A stretch of DNA of 64,000 nt from Chryseobacterium sp. Leaf394 (GCF_001424105.1 NZ_LMQH01000011.1:944546-1008545), one strand, 5' to 3'. Positions 43,945-54,006 are shown, counted from the stretch's first letter. The notes: generated by a model from the letters alone, not told the origin. A program made the numbers and translations.

Positions 43945-44652
43945 TTAAACTGTTTCCTGTGTTGTGTAGGCCGTAAACGCTTCTTCCAAACTGTTGAATT
44001 TCCCTTTGAAATCTTCAATAGCACAGTCCTGCAGAATATTTCCTTTATGAATTAAAATGACTCTGCTGCAAAGCGCCTCAACTTCCTGCATAATGTGCGT
44101 TGAAAGAATAACGGTTTTTTTGTTTCCGATTTCTTTAATCACGCTTCTGATTTCAAGAATTTGATTCGGGTCTAAACCATTGGTCGGTTCATCTAAAATT
44201 AAAAGTTCCGGCTGATGAATGATCGCCTGCGCAAGCCCGACTCTCTGTTTGTAACCTTTTGAAAGCTGGCTGATTTTCTTTGATTTTTCTGGTGTCAAAC
44301 CAACAGTTTCGATCACTTCATCCACTCTCGACATCGGAATTTTATGAATGTTGGCAACAAACTGCAGGTATTCTTTTACAAACATTTCCAAATAAAGCGG
44401 ATTGTTTTCGGGTAAAAAACCAATTTTCTTTTTGGTTTCAATTTCGTTTTCAACAATATTTTTTCCGTCTAAAGAGATTTCGCCTTTTTCTATTTTTAAT
44501 GCACCAACGATAGATTTCATTAACGTAGATTTACCTGCTCCGTTGGGTCCCAGAAGGCCGATGATCTCGTTTTTTTCTGTTGATATATTTACGTCATTCA
44601 GTGCGATCTGAGTTCCGAAAGTTTTGGTTAAATTATTTATGATTAATGACAT
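43945..44652 (-). CDS. ABC transporter ATP-binding protein, GldA/NatA-like
   Basis: A 235-residue ATPase. Walker A is GPNGAGKST, the signature is QLSKGYKQRVGLAQA, Walker B is LLILDEPTNGLDP, and the H-loop is ILSTH. All are intact. The pattern resembles gliding-motility GldA and sodium-export NatA ATPases, but it is about 60 residues shorter than typical GldA at the C-terminus. The permease partner is not next to it: the upstream gene on this strand encodes an exported protein. The substrate cannot be assigned. Confidence 0.85.
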   Translation of the reverse strand: MSLIINNLTKTFGTQIALNDVNISTEKNEIIGLLGPNGAGKSTLMKSIVGALKIEKGEISLDGKNIVENEIETKKKIGFLPENNPLYLEMFVKEYLQFVANIHKIPMSRVDEVIETVGLTPEKSKKISQLSKGYKQRVGLAQAIIHQPELLILDEPTNGLDPNQILEIRSVIKEIGNKKTVILSTHIMQEVEALCSRVILIHKGNILQDCAIEDFKGKFNSLEEAFTAYTTQETV

Positions 44653-44670
44653 GCTGATTTTGATATTTTA

Positions 44671-44678
44671 CAAAAATA
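44671..44678 (-). promoter_or_regulatory. ABC ATPase promoter -7 box
   Basis: Minus-strand TATTTTTG matches TAnnTTTG, 19 nt before the ATG. Confidence 0.5.
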
Positions 44679-44731
44679 AAACAAAAAACTCATCCGTAAA
44701 GAATGAGTTTCAATATTGTTGAAGTCTGTGC

Positions 44732-45316
44732 TTATCTTCTTTTTTTCGAAGATTTTTTTACAGGCTGTGCTGCTGGCGTAGCATTGGGTTGTGTGTAAGT
44801 CTGCTGTACTGGCGTTGTTGGTTGGCTGTTCACCGCAGTCTGCTGTTTCACAGGCTTGTTGTAAAGTGCTGCCTTTGGTGTTCCAACTCCAAAAACCTTG
44901 TCCAGTTGTTTTTTGTTTAAAAACTGTGATTTCCCAACGTACTTTTTATTTTTGTTGATGTACTGAATAAACTGCATGGTTGGCTGACCGTAGTTTTTCT
45001 CAAAATGAAGCTCTATAATGTCATTCGGAAGTTCGAGAGAGATATTTCCCGAAGGCTCGTCGATGAATCCGTCTGAAATCATTTTGTAAAGTCCCATTAC
45101 ATCGCCATTCATGTCAATAAAAGAGAATGATCTGAATGTATTGAGATTTGAATTGTTGATATCCTGATAGTTGAAAGTATATCTGTTATCTTTTTTGTAA
45201 AGTCCCACAGAGTTATCTTTTCCGATCTCTACCAAAGTCTCATTTTTGAGAACTTTGATCTGTGAAAATGCAGTAAAACCAATCACTGTGGCGAATAGTA
45301 AAAATATTTTTTTCAT
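44732..45316 (-). CDS. exported hypothetical protein with Pro/Gln/Thr-rich basic tail
   Basis: A 194-residue protein. A signal peptide (residues 1-18, ending TAFSQ) is followed by a globular part with IKVLKNETLVEIGKDNSVGLY and FRSFSFIDMNGDVMGLY (quoted in part). From about residue 155 the sequence is Gln/Pro/Thr-rich and ends KKSSKKRR. No family is recognised. The basic tail may contact cell-wall or nucleic acid polymers, which is only a guess. Confidence 0.7.
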   Translation of the reverse strand: MKKIFLLFATVIGFTAFSQIKVLKNETLVEIGKDNSVGLYKKDNRYTFNYQDINNSNLNTFRSFSFIDMNGDVMGLYKMISDGFIDEPSGNISLELPNDIIELHFEKNYGQPTMQFIQYINKNKKYVGKSQFLNKKQLDKVFGVGTPKAALYNKPVKQQTAVNSQPTTPVQQTYTQPNATPAAQPVKKSSKKRR

Positions 45317-45348
45317 GCTTCTTCTTTTAATATTTTTTGGTATAGTAA

Positions 45349-45361
45349 CGCTAAATTAGCG
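45349..45361. promoter_or_regulatory. 13-bp palindrome upstream of exported-protein gene
   Basis: CGCTAAATTAGCG is a perfect palindrome about 33 nt before the minus-strand ATG. Its minus strand includes TAATTTAG, one mismatch from the -7 box, so it could be an operator. The rest of the 45317-45857 spacer is very AT-rich and shows no gene. Confidence 0.35.
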
Positions 45362-45830
45362 ATAATAACAAAAATGACAATTTTTTTTCTCCGGCAAAAG
45401 TAATATTTTTTTTTCAACAAGATTTTAAACCAAACATGATATTTATTGAAGTATTGGATTACTGTAGAATTACTTTCATTTCTTTCGATCTCATTTTTAA
45501 ATATTTAAAGTAAAAAAATGATTATGATTAAAATAGTATTAAATTTAATTCAAATAAATTCAAGGGAAGTATTTCCAGCAAAATTTTTCAAAGTATTATG
45601 AACAATCTTTAAGCCAGTTTTCGTTAAAAAAAGAAATATTTCTAATTATAGTGATATTTTTTGTTTTACGCAGCCGAAAAAATGTACAGAGATGATTTAC
45701 TTTTAATTAGATAACTGATGAACTGTGTAAAATTTTATTTTTCAAACTTTACCAGACTAACTTCATAAGGCTTCAGTTTATATGATAATCGGAAATGTGA
45801 TTTTATTTAAAAAAACCATTCAATAATTGT

Positions 45831-45838
45831 TAATTTTG
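45831..45838 (+). promoter_or_regulatory. promoter -7 box of NtrC-type regulator gene
   Basis: TAATTTTG matches TAnnTTTG, 20 nt before the TTG start. Confidence 0.5.
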
Positions 45839-45857
45839 TACGCTAAGATTTACAGCA

Positions 45858-47207
45858 TTGAACACCATTTTAATCATCGACGACGAAGCAAAAATAAGAT
45901 CGCTTCTCTCCAGAATTATCAGTCTTGAAGGTTTTGAAGTCTTCGAAGCAAGCAACCTGAAGAGCGGATTAAAAAAGCTTGAAACCTCAGAAATCGATAT
46001 TGTGATCTGCGATGTGAAGCTCCCCGACGGAAACGGAGTGGAGTTTTCTAAAATCATAAAGGAGAAATTCCCGGTGGTGGAAGTGATTCTCCTCACCGCG
46101 TTCGGCAATATTCCGGACGGCGTTCTGGCGATTAAAAACGGTGCGTTTGACTACATTACAAAAGGTGACGACAATACCCGAATTCTACCACTCATTTATA
46201 AAGCTTCTGAAAAGGTAGCGTTGAACAAGCGCGTTCTCCATCTGGAAAAGCAGCTCAACAGAAAACAGTCTTTTGACAGCATTATCGGAAAATCATCAAC
46301 TATTACAGGTGTCGTAGATTCTGCCAGAAAAGTCGCTAATACTGATGCTACAGTTCTTCTTACTGGTGAAACGGGTACCGGTAAAGAGGTTTTTGCGCAG
46401 GCGATTCATCACGCAAGCAAGAGGAATAAAAATAATTTCATTGCCATTAATTGCTCGGCTTTCGGAAAAGATTTGCTGGAGAATGAACTGTTTGGTCATA
46501 AAGCTGGCGCTTTTACAGGTGCTCTTAAAGACAGTAAAGGTATTTTTGAAGAAGCCAATCAGGGAACAGTTTTCTTAGATGAAATCGGTGAGATGCCACT
46601 GGATTTGCAGGCAAAACTGTTGCGTGTTTTAGAATCTGGTGAATTTCTAAAAGTAGGCGACAGTAAACCGATTAAAACAGATGTCAGAATTGTAGCGGCA
46701 ACAAACAGAGATCTGGAAACTGAAATTGCAAATGGAAATTTCCGTGAAGACCTTTATTACAGAATCAATATTTTTCAGATTAAACTACCTTCTTTAAGAG
46801 AAAGAGTAGCTGATATTGAACTGCTGGTTCAGTTTTTCCTTAAAAGTTTTTCACTTAAGACTGGCAAAAATATATCTTCCGCCTCACAGGATTATTTACA
46901 GGCATTAAAAAATCATCCCTGGAAAGGCAATATCCGTGAACTTCGAAATGTGATCGAACGCAGCGTGATTCTCACAGATTCTTCGGAGCTGGATGTCGAA
47001 AGTCTGCCTTTGGATATTTCAATCAGCAATGACCAAAATTCTTCTCAGACCAAAATAATGTCCGCTTTTTCTATGGCGAGTGCTGAGAAAATGCAGATTC
47101 AAAAAGTTCTTAATCATACCAAAGGCAATAAAGCCGAAGCTGCCAGGTTGCTCGAAATCGGCATTGCGACGTTATACAGAAAGGTGGAAGAGTACAAAAT
47201 TTCATAA
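45858..47207 (+). CDS. sigma-54-dependent NtrC-type response regulator
   Basis: A 449-residue regulator. The receiver has DDE at residues 8-10 and Asp52 in VICDVKLPDGNG. The AAA+ domain has Walker A GETGTGKE, the sigma-54-contacting loop HKAGAFTGA and an arginine-finger region. The C-terminal Fis-type helix-turn-helix is in KGNKAEAARLLEIGIATLYR. It starts at TTG 45858, which gives the expected NTILIIDDE. It lies upstream of the kdp genes, and no OmpR-type KdpE is seen, so it may replace KdpE. A terminator separates it from the kdp block. Confidence 0.92.
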   Translation: MNTILIIDDEAKIRSLLSRIISLEGFEVFEASNLKSGLKKLETSEIDIVICDVKLPDGNGVEFSKIIKEKFPVVEVILLTAFGNIPDGVLAIKNGAFDYITKGDDNTRILPLIYKASEKVALNKRVLHLEKQLNRKQSFDSIIGKSSTITGVVDSARKVANTDATVLLTGETGTGKEVFAQAIHHASKRNKNNFIAINCSAFGKDLLENELFGHKAGAFTGALKDSKGIFEEANQGTVFLDEIGEMPLDLQAKLLRVLESGEFLKVGDSKPIKTDVRIVAATNRDLETEIANGNFREDLYYRINIFQIKLPSLRERVADIELLVQFFLKSFSLKTGKNISSASQDYLQALKNHPWKGNIRELRNVIERSVILTDSSELDVESLPLDISISNDQNSSQTKIMSAFSMASAEKMQIQKVLNHTKGNKAEAARLLEIGIATLYRKVEEYKIS

Positions 47208-47229
47208 AAAATATTTTCATTCTGATAAA

Positions 47230-47257
47230 GACCCTATCATTTTGATAGGGTTTTTTG
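47230..47257 (+). terminator. terminator after NtrC-type regulator
   Basis: ACCCTATCA and TGATAGGGT pair over 9 bp, followed by TTTTT. Confidence 0.85.
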
Positions 47258-47366
47258 TGTTTTGAAATGTTTTAAAATTTATTTAAGTCGTTGTATTTCA
47301 ATTATTTGTATTCTATTTTCATTCTGGGGAACAAATCTTGGCATTAGAGATTCAAAACAAACCAAA

Positions 47367-47726
47367 ATGAATCATACAGAAGCCATCAGGGAAATAGTAG
47401 AAGTAATTCCTGAAACGCAGGAAGAATTTGATGAATCTTACAAGACAGCCAGTCCTTACATGGTCATCAATGTTTTCACCAAACAAATCAAAAAACTTAT
47501 TAAAAACAACGAGCAAAAAATTCTGAAAAAATGTATTCGGAAAATGAATAAACTGTACAGCAAAGGCGATCAGAAACTGAAAGGAGCCATCGAAAATGTT
47601 TTCGTGTATTCCATAGACAGTTTTACATTTTGTTGCGAGCCTGCTTACAAAAAAATGATCTTCGATAAAATGTCAGTAAGTCTGCAAAACAATTATTTAC
47701 ATCAGGTTTACAAATCAGGAATTTAA
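47367..47726 (+). CDS. DUF7674-like conserved protein upstream of kdp
   Basis: A 119-residue soluble protein starting MNHTEAIREIVEVIPETQEEFDESY and containing PYMVINVFTKQIKKLI. I associate this pattern with DUF7674, whose function is unknown. A longer reading from TTG 47262 would add a hydrophobic tail; ATG 47367 gives the better conserved-looking start. It is followed at once by the small kdp-linked genes and is probably in the same transcript. Confidence 0.6.
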   Translation: MNHTEAIREIVEVIPETQEEFDESYKTASPYMVINVFTKQIKKLIKNNEQKILKKCIRKMNKLYSKGDQKLKGAIENVFVYSIDSFTFCCEPAYKKMIFDKMSVSLQNNYLHQVYKSGI

Positions 47727-47737
47727 ATTGAAATAAA

Positions 47738-47878
47738 ATGAAATCAAAAATCAGAAAAATTGGAGACTGGAAACTTCTGAAGTCTACCCGTGAAAAACAC
47801 GATTTCGAAGTGATCACCATCAATATTGCTGTAATCCTCAGCGTTTTTGTCGCTGCTGCAATTCTGCAGGTTAATTAA
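47738..47878 (+). CDS. 46-residue single-helix membrane protein
   Basis: ATG 47738 opens 46 codons: a basic, polar first half (MKSKIRKIGDWKLLKSTR) and one hydrophobic helix (residues 28-44). It follows the DUF7674-like stop by 11 nt. A cytoplasm-facing N-terminus is expected from the positive charge. No family is recognised; position suggests a Kdp accessory peptide. Confidence 0.5.
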   Translation: MKSKIRKIGDWKLLKSTREKHDFEVITINIAVILSVFVAAAILQVN

Positions 47879-47892
47879 AATCAAAAATCAAA

Positions 47893-47976
47893 ATGATAAC
47901 AATTATTCTATTAATCACTGCAATACTGTTATTCGTATTGTTTTACCGCCTCGTTGAGTATTTTGAAAACATTTAA
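47893..47976 (+). CDS. 27-residue single-helix membrane peptide
   Basis: ATG 47893 gives MITIILLITAILLFVLFYRL and seven more residues. It is nearly all hydrophobic, with a short charged C-terminus (EYFENI). It resembles KdpF in size and topology but is not identical in motif. It lies between the 46-residue gene and kdpF with spacers of about 11-14 nt. Confidence 0.45.
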   Translation: MITIILLITAILLFVLFYRLVEYFENI

Positions 47977-47987
47977 ATTAAAAAAAA

Positions 47988-48065
47988 ATGACTCTACTAT
48001 TTTTTATATCAATAGCCATATTCATTTATATCTGCTATGTGCTCGTAAAGCCGGAAAAATTTTAA
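47988..48065 (+). CDS. kdpF: KdpF subunit of potassium-transporting ATPase
   Basis: A 25-residue hydrophobic peptide ending YVLVKPEKF, the C-terminal KPEKF motif that marks KdpF. KdpF is a single-helix stabilising subunit of the KdpFABC complex. It is too short for most gene callers. It lies just upstream of kdpA, with one further small gene in between. Confidence 0.8.
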   Translation: MTLLFFISIAIFIYICYVLVKPEKF

Positions 48066-48082
48066 AACCAATTAATAAGCAA

Positions 48083-48202
48083 ATGAACCGTAAGATTATA
48101 CATCAAATAAAAGAGTGGGGAATTCTGATTTTTTGGATCAGCTTCATCATCGCTTTTTTATATCTGTTGATTACCGTGAAAAAATTTTTACTAATTCATT
48201 AA
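48083..48202 (+). CDS. 39-residue membrane protein between kdpF and kdpA
   Basis: ATG 48083 opens 39 codons with MNRKIIHQIKEWG followed by a hydrophobic helix (about residues 13-31) and a basic end (VKKFLLIH). It ends 7 nt before the kdpA ATG. No family is recognised. Its place between kdpF and kdpA suggests a Kdp accessory peptide. Confidence 0.5.
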   Translation: MNRKIIHQIKEWGILIFWISFIIAFLYLLITVKKFLLIH

Positions 48203-48209
48203 ACAAACT

Positions 48210-49898
48210 ATGAACACTGAAATTTTAGGCGTTGTTGCGATGTTTATCATAACATTGCTTTTGGCGATACCTTTTGGAAAGTATATTTCAAAAGTTTACA
48301 CAGGAGAAAAAACATTTCTGGATCCTGTTTTCAAAACCGTAGAAAGATTTTTCTACAGAATATCAGGAATCGATTCTGATCATGAAATGAACTGGAAACA
48401 GCATCTGACCGCACTTTTAACCATCAACTTTTTATGGTTTTTCATCAGTATGCTTGTTCTGATGAATATGAGCTGGCTCCCACTCAATCCAGATGGAAAT
48501 CCTGATATGTCGCCGGATCTGGCATTTAATACAACCATTTCCTTTTTAGTCAACTGTAATTTACAGCATTATTCAGGCGAAACGGGATTGAGTTATCTTG
48601 GTCAAATCTGGTTAATGTTCCTGCAGTTTGTTTCTGCTGCAACGGGAATGGCTGCTTCTATCGTTATTTTTAAAGCTTTCAGAGAAAAATCTACAGAAAA
48701 GCTCGGGAATTTTTATGACTACCTTCTAAAATCAACTACAAGAATTTTATTGCCGCTTTCAATGTTGATGGGCGCAGTAATGGTATTTCAGGGAATGCCG
48801 ATGACTTTCAGTGGGAAAGATAAAATGATTACGTTGGAAGGTAAAAATGTGGAAGTTTCTACAGGACCGGTCGCAGCTTTTGTTCCTATAAAACACATTG
48901 GAACCAATGGTGGAGGCTTTTTTGGAGCGAACGGAGCGCATCCTTTGGAAAACCCGAGCTACTTTACCAATATGGTTGAGATGTTTGCGCAGTTTATTAT
49001 ACCGATGGCGATGGTTTTTGCATTCGGACATTTTATCCGCAGAAAGAAATTCGGATACATGATTTTTGGAGTCATGACCATTGGATTTTTATTGCTTGCA
49101 GTACCAACGGTTATTATGGAAATGAACGGCAATCCTGCCATCAGCCAAATGGGAATCGACCAGTCACTGGGAGCAATGGAAGGTAAAGAAGTCCGTTTCG
49201 GAGCTGCCGCTTCAGGCTTCTGGAGTATTGTAACGACTGTAATTTCTACAGGATCAATTAATTCAATGCATGACAGCGCAATGCCGCTTTCAGGAATGAC
49301 TCAAATGCTTGCCATGATGGTAAATGCTTTCTACGGCGGTGACGGGGCAGGGATTCTGAATATCTTCATCTACATTATTCTCGCGGTTTTCATCAGCGGA
49401 TTGATGGTAGGCCGTACTCCGGAATTTATGGGTAAAAAAATTGAAGCCCGCGAAATGAAAATTGCCATGATTGTAGCACTTTTCCATCCGTTTCTTATTC
49501 TTGTCGGAACTGCGATTGCCACTTATTTTCCTGAAGTCGGAACTTCTACACTCAGTAATCCTGGATTCCACGGTTTCAGCGAAGTGCTTTACGAATATAC
49601 TTCTTCGGCTGCCAATAACGGAAGCGGTTTCGAAGGTTTGGGTGACAATAATCTTTTCTGGAATATTTCCACGGGAATTGTCCTTTTACTCGGTCGTTTC
49701 TTACCGATTATCGGTCCGGTTGCAATTGCAGGTTTACTTGCTCAGAAAAAATACATTCCGGAAGGAGAAGGAACTTTAAAAACAGATACTTCAACATTTG
49801 GACTGATGACTTTTGCAGTAATTGCGATTATTGCAGCGCTGGCTTTCTTCCCGGCACTGGCATTGGGGCCGATTGCAGAATATTTTTCAATGAAATAA
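48210..49898 (+). CDS. kdpA: potassium-transporting ATPase subunit A
   Basis: A 562-residue inner-membrane channel-like subunit with about ten helices. Pore segments include NCNLQHYSGETGLSYLG, GTNGGGFFGANGAHPLENP, INSMHDSAMPLSGM and SAANNGSGFEGL, the four selectivity-filter loops of the family. It binds potassium and passes it to KdpB. Length is normal. kdpB follows after 34 nt. Confidence 0.96.
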   Translation: MNTEILGVVAMFIITLLLAIPFGKYISKVYTGEKTFLDPVFKTVERFFYRISGIDSDHEMNWKQHLTALLTINFLWFFISMLVLMNMSWLPLNPDGNPDMSPDLAFNTTISFLVNCNLQHYSGETGLSYLGQIWLMFLQFVSAATGMAASIVIFKAFREKSTEKLGNFYDYLLKSTTRILLPLSMLMGAVMVFQGMPMTFSGKDKMITLEGKNVEVSTGPVAAFVPIKHIGTNGGGFFGANGAHPLENPSYFTNMVEMFAQFIIPMAMVFAFGHFIRRKKFGYMIFGVMTIGFLLLAVPTVIMEMNGNPAISQMGIDQSLGAMEGKEVRFGAAASGFWSIVTTVISTGSINSMHDSAMPLSGMTQMLAMMVNAFYGGDGAGILNIFIYIILAVFISGLMVGRTPEFMGKKIEAREMKIAMIVALFHPFLILVGTAIATYFPEVGTSTLSNPGFHGFSEVLYEYTSSAANNGSGFEGLGDNNLFWNISTGIVLLLGRFLPIIGPVAIAGLLAQKKYIPEGEGTLKTDTSTFGLMTFAVIAIIAALAFFPALALGPIAEYFSMK

Positions 49899-49932
49899 AA
49901 GTTAGATAAAATTTAAATAACAGAAAATTAAA

Positions 49933-51942
49933 ATGGCTCAAAATAAATCTTTGTTTCAAAAAGAATTGGTTCAGGAAGCATTGAAACAGTCTTTTGTGAA
50001 ACTGAATCCGAAACTGATGTTTAAAAATCCCGTCATGTTTCTCGTATGGCTCGGAACATTAGTGATGTTCTTCGTAAGCATCTGGACGTTGACAGGAGAG
50101 AAATCTCAGGGCAGTTTTGCTTACAATTTCACGGTATTCATCATTCTTTTACTCACCGTTTTGTTTGGAAACTTTGCAGAAGCCATCGCCGAAGCGAGAG
50201 GAAAAGCTCAGGCAGACAGTTTGCGTAAAACCAGAGAAGAAACACCTGCAAAACTTCAAAATGGTGAAACAATTTCTTCATCTAAATTACAGAAAGGTGA
50301 TATTTTTGTTTGCGAAGCCGGAGATATTATTCCTTCTGACGGAGAAATCATCGAAGGTCTTGCTACGATAGACGAAAGTGCGATTACCGGAGAATCTGCT
50401 CCTGTCATCCGTGAAGCGGGTGGTGACAAAAGCTCTGTAACGGGAGGTACAAAAGTTTTGTCGGATAAAATTGTAGTTCAGGTGACCACGCAACCCGGCG
50501 AAAGCTTTTTAGATAAGATGATTGCCCTGGTAGAAGGTGCTTCAAGACAGAAAACACCTAATGAAATTGCACTGACGATTTTGCTGGCTGGTTTTACATT
50601 GGTTTTTATCATCGTCTGTGTGACTTTAAAACCGTTTGCGGATTATTCTAATGTAACGATTACCATCGCGTCATTCATTTCTCTTTTTGTCTGTTTAATT
50701 CCAACAACCATCGGTGGATTGTTATCTGCCATCGGAATTGCAGGGATGGACAGAGCATTACGTGCCAACGTCATCACCAAAAGCGGTAGAGCAGTAGAAA
50801 CAGCTGGAGATATCGATGTTTTACTTTTAGATAAAACAGGTACGATTACTATAGGAAACCGTAAGGCCACTGGATTTTATCCGGCTCATCAGATTGATGA
50901 AACACAATTGATCAAAGCAGCGGTTTTAAGTTCGATGACGGATGAAACTCCTGAAGGAAAATCAATCATTGAGCTGGCGGGAATCAATCCTTTAAGCTAT
51001 GAAATCAGTAATCCTCAGTTTATCAAATTCACTGCAGAAACCAGAAGTTCGGGGATTGATTACGACGGAAACCGCATTAGAAAAGGCGCAACTGATGCCA
51101 TCAGAAAAATATCGGAAGCTGCCGGAAATGCTTTTCCACAGGAAATCGATTTAAAAGTTAAAGAAATTTCACAAAACGGAGGAACGCCTTTGGTAGTTTC
51201 AGAAAATGAAAAAGTTCTGGGAGTGATTGAACTTCAGGACATTATTAAACCCGGAATCAGCGAACGTTTCGAACGTCTCCGAAAGATGGGTATCAAAACG
51301 GTAATGGTTACCGGTGATAATCCTCTGACTGCGAAATTTATCGCCGAAAAAGCAGGTGTTGACGATTTTATTGCCGAAGCAAAACCGGAAGATAAAATGA
51401 ACTACATCAAAAAAGAACAGCAGGAAGGCCGTTTGGTTGCTATGATGGGTGATGGTACCAATGATGCTCCTGCATTGGCTCAGGCAGACGTAGGTGTTGC
51501 CATGAACAGCGGAACTCAGGCTGCAAAAGAAGCCGGAAATATGGTTGACCTCGACAATGATCCTACCAAATTAATTGAAGTTGTTGAAATCGGAAAACAG
51601 TTGCTGATGACAAGAGGAACGCTGACTACATTCAGTATTGCCAGTGATGTTGCGAAATATTTTGCCATTATTCCTGCGTTGTTTATCGCCGCAATTCCTG
51701 CGCTGCAAGGTTTAAATATCATGAATCTTCACAGTCCGGAAAGCGCGATTTTATCCGCGGTCATCTTCAACGCAATCATTATTCCGATCCTGATTCCGCT
51801 GGCGTTGAAAGGCGTGGCTTACAAACCCATCGGTGCATCGGCGTTGCTGAGAAGGAATCTGTTCATCTTCGGTTTAGGCGGAGTCATCATTCCTTTTATC
51901 GGAATTAAAATTATAGACATCATCGTATCCTTATTTTTCTAA
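49933..51942 (+). CDS. kdpB: potassium-transporting ATPase subunit B, P-type ATPase
   Basis: A 669-residue type IA P-type ATPase. The phosphorylated Asp300 is in [14 protein letters not shown]. The A-domain motif is ITGES at about residues 151-155, where the Ser is the site known to be phosphorylated in E. coli for inhibition. The hinge [18 protein letters not shown] is intact. It uses ATP hydrolysis to drive potassium through KdpA. Its place between kdpA and kdpC is standard. Confidence 0.97.
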   Translation: MAQNKSLFQKELVQEALKQSFVKLNPKLMFKNPVMFLVWLGTLVMFFVSIWTLTGEKSQGSFAYNFTVFIILLLTVLFGNFAEAIAEARGKAQADSLRKTREETPAKLQNGETISSSKLQKGDIFVCEAGDIIPSDGEIIEGLATIDESAITGESAPVIREAGGDKSSVTGGTKVLSDKIVVQVTTQPGESFLDKMIALVEGASRQKTPNEIALTILLAGFTLVFIIVCVTLKPFADYSNVTITIASFISLFVCLIPTTIGGLLSAIGIAGMDRALRANVITKSGRAVETAGDIDVLLLDKTGTITIGNRKATGFYPAHQIDETQLIKAAVLSSMTDETPEGKSIIELAGINPLSYEISNPQFIKFTAETRSSGIDYDGNRIRKGATDAIRKISEAAGNAFPQEIDLKVKEISQNGGTPLVVSENEKVLGVIELQDIIKPGISERFERLRKMGIKTVMVTGDNPLTAKFIAEKAGVDDFIAEAKPEDKMNYIKKEQQEGRLVAMMGDGTNDAPALAQADVGVAMNSGTQAAKEAGNMVDLDNDPTKLIEVVEIGKQLLMTRGTLTTFSIASDVAKYFAIIPALFIAAIPALQGLNIMNLHSPESAILSAVIFNAIIIPILIPLALKGVAYKPIGASALLRRNLFIFGLGGVIIPFIGIKIIDIIVSLFF

Positions 51943-52044
51943 ATATCCAAAAGGCAAAGCAGGAAGAAAGTTTTCATCACATCACTTTTCGTCCAATATT
52001 TATCTCAGTTCTTCCTGCATTTGTCTTTGTTAAATTATTATCAA

Positions 52045-52611
52045 ATGAAAAAACATATTTTACCTGCAATCAAACTGACTGCTTTGTGCATCGTTCTTCT
52101 TGCCATTGTTTATCCTATTTCCATCTGGGCGATTGCTCAGCTCTCACCAAACCAAGGAAAGGGAGATTTAATTCAACATCAGAATAAAACCTATTACGAA
52201 AATATCGGACAGTCTTTCACCAGCGACAAATACTTTTGGTCAAGACCTTCAGCAGTTGATTACAATGCAGCAGGTTCAGCAGGAAGCAATAAAGGTCCAT
52301 CGAATGAAGATTATTTAAAACAGGTTCAGGCCCGTATCGATACTTTTTTAATGAAAAATCCTGAAATTAAAAAATCAGATATTCCTGCAGATCTCGTTAC
52401 AGCAAGCGGGAGCGGATTGGATCCAAATTTCTCAGTTCAGGCAGCAAAAATTCAGGTGAAAAGAATTGCAAAAATCAGAAATATAGATGAAGCAAAAATA
52501 AATAATCTCATCGTTCAGAATACAGAAAAACCTTTGATAGGGTTGTTTGGACCTGAAAAAATCAATGTTCTGAAATTAAATATCGCGCTCGATCAGTTGA
52601 GCGGAAAATAA
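52045..52611 (+). CDS. kdpC: potassium-transporting ATPase subunit C
   Basis: A 188-residue subunit with one N-terminal helix (about residues 7-31) and a periplasmic domain with FWSRPSAVDYNAAGSAGSN (19 residues) and the C-terminal DPNFSVQAAKIQVKRIAK, both hallmarks of KdpC. I start at ATG 52045, not the in-frame TTG at 52021, because the helix follows directly from there. It completes the KdpFABC complex. Confidence 0.94.
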   Translation: MKKHILPAIKLTALCIVLLAIVYPISIWAIAQLSPNQGKGDLIQHQNKTYYENIGQSFTSDKYFWSRPSAVDYNAAGSAGSNKGPSNEDYLKQVQARIDTFLMKNPEIKKSDIPADLVTASGSGLDPNFSVQAAKIQVKRIAKIRNIDEAKINNLIVQNTEKPLIGLFGPEKINVLKLNIALDQLSGK

Positions 52612-52688
52612 TTTTAAAAAATCAATCTGTCATCATGAGTTTTATTTTTTTTTAATAAAATTCTAATTCTTTCTTAAATTTAAATTAA

Positions 52689-53768
52689 ATGAAAAAAATA
52701 CTGTTTGTTTTGTTAGCCATATGCGGAATCACCGCTTCTGCTCAAAACGATTCAATAGCTAAACCTCTAACTGTTAGCGGATACGCTGAGGTTTATTATA
52801 CTGCAGATTTTAATAATCCAAAAAACAACAGCCGCCCTGGTTTTGTTTACAGTCACAACCGAAACAATGAAGTGAACGTCAATTTAGCTTATATAAAAAC
52901 CGCATACAATACAGAAAAAGTAAGAGCCAATCTGGCTTTGGCAGTCGGAACATACATGAATGCCAATTATGCAGCCGAGCAAGGTGTGATGAAAAACATT
53001 TACGAAGCCAACGTTGGTTTGAAAATCTCCAAAAAGCATAATCTATGGATTGATGCCGGGATTTTCCCATCCCATTTAGGATTTGAAAGTGCGGTCGGAA
53101 AAGACAACTGGACACTTACCCGAAGCCTTTTCGCAGACAACTCACCATATTTCGAGACTGGAGCAAAAATTTCATACACTTCAGAAAGCGGAAAATGGTT
53201 CTTAAGCGGTTTGGTGCTCAACGGTTGGCAGCGTATTCGAAGAGTTGACGGAAATTCTACACCAGCTTTTGGACATCAATTAATTTTTAAACCTAATGAA
53301 AAACTGACCATCAACAGCAGTTCATTTATCGGAAACGATAAACCCGACAGCATTCGCCAGATGAGATATTTTCACAATCTGTATGCAGTGTATCAAATTA
53401 ATAAAAAGTTTGGGGTAACTGCAGGTTTTGACATCGGTGCCGAACAAAAAGTAAAAGGTAGTGAGCAGTACAACATTTGGTACACACCGGTGTTAATTGC
53501 GAAATACAATGCCACAGAAAAACTGAGTTTTACAGCAAGAGGAGAATATTATCAGGATGAAAAAGGAGTGATCATTGCAACAGGGACGGCAAATGGTTTT
53601 AAAACTTTAGGATATTCTTTCAATGCCGATTATCAAATCTTTCCTAATCTTGTCTGGCGCACAGAAATCAGAAATTTAAACAGTAAAGACGCCATCTTTA
53701 TGAACAGGACAGATAAGTTTAATAAAAACAGTCTGACGGCAACGACAGCATTGGCTATTTCATTTTAA
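52689..53768 (+). CDS. outer-membrane beta-barrel porin (BBP2-like) linked to kdp
   Basis: A 359-residue outer-membrane protein. A signal peptide ends at ITASAQ. The barrel begins LTVSGYAEVYYTADFNNP and ends with Phe (TATTALAISF). SHNRNNEVNVNLAYIKTAY and the following paired strands fit the putative beta-barrel porin-2 family. Genes of this kind often follow kdpC in Bacteroidota, so it may admit potassium or another ion across the outer membrane. It lies 78 nt after kdpC, within the Kdp block. Confidence 0.78.
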   Translation: MKKILFVLLAICGITASAQNDSIAKPLTVSGYAEVYYTADFNNPKNNSRPGFVYSHNRNNEVNVNLAYIKTAYNTEKVRANLALAVGTYMNANYAAEQGVMKNIYEANVGLKISKKHNLWIDAGIFPSHLGFESAVGKDNWTLTRSLFADNSPYFETGAKISYTSESGKWFLSGLVLNGWQRIRRVDGNSTPAFGHQLIFKPNEKLTINSSSFIGNDKPDSIRQMRYFHNLYAVYQINKKFGVTAGFDIGAEQKVKGSEQYNIWYTPVLIAKYNATEKLSFTARGEYYQDEKGVIIATGTANGFKTLGYSFNADYQIFPNLVWRTEIRNLNSKDAIFMNRTDKFNKNSLTATTALAISF

Positions 53769-54006
53769 TAATAGCAAATATAACTTTTGGTTAACTTAAG
53801 TTAGCTAAAAAAGATTGTGAATTTTCATAAACCATTAAGGGAATTAATTGATTAAGGAATGTTAAGGATCAATAGGTTCATTTAAACGTGTAACTTAATG
53901 ATTCGCCTTCGTGAATCTAAAAAAATGAAAATTATTTTTGTCCTTAAAAACTCAATACCTTAATGGTTTAAAACATTTTTCTTACCTGAAATAATCAATT
54001 CTACAA

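Noticed and set aside
47337..47354. TTGGCA-like sequence upstream of the kdp block as a sigma-54 promoter.
   Set aside because: The -24 part fits weakly, but the -12 GC is missing at the required distance.
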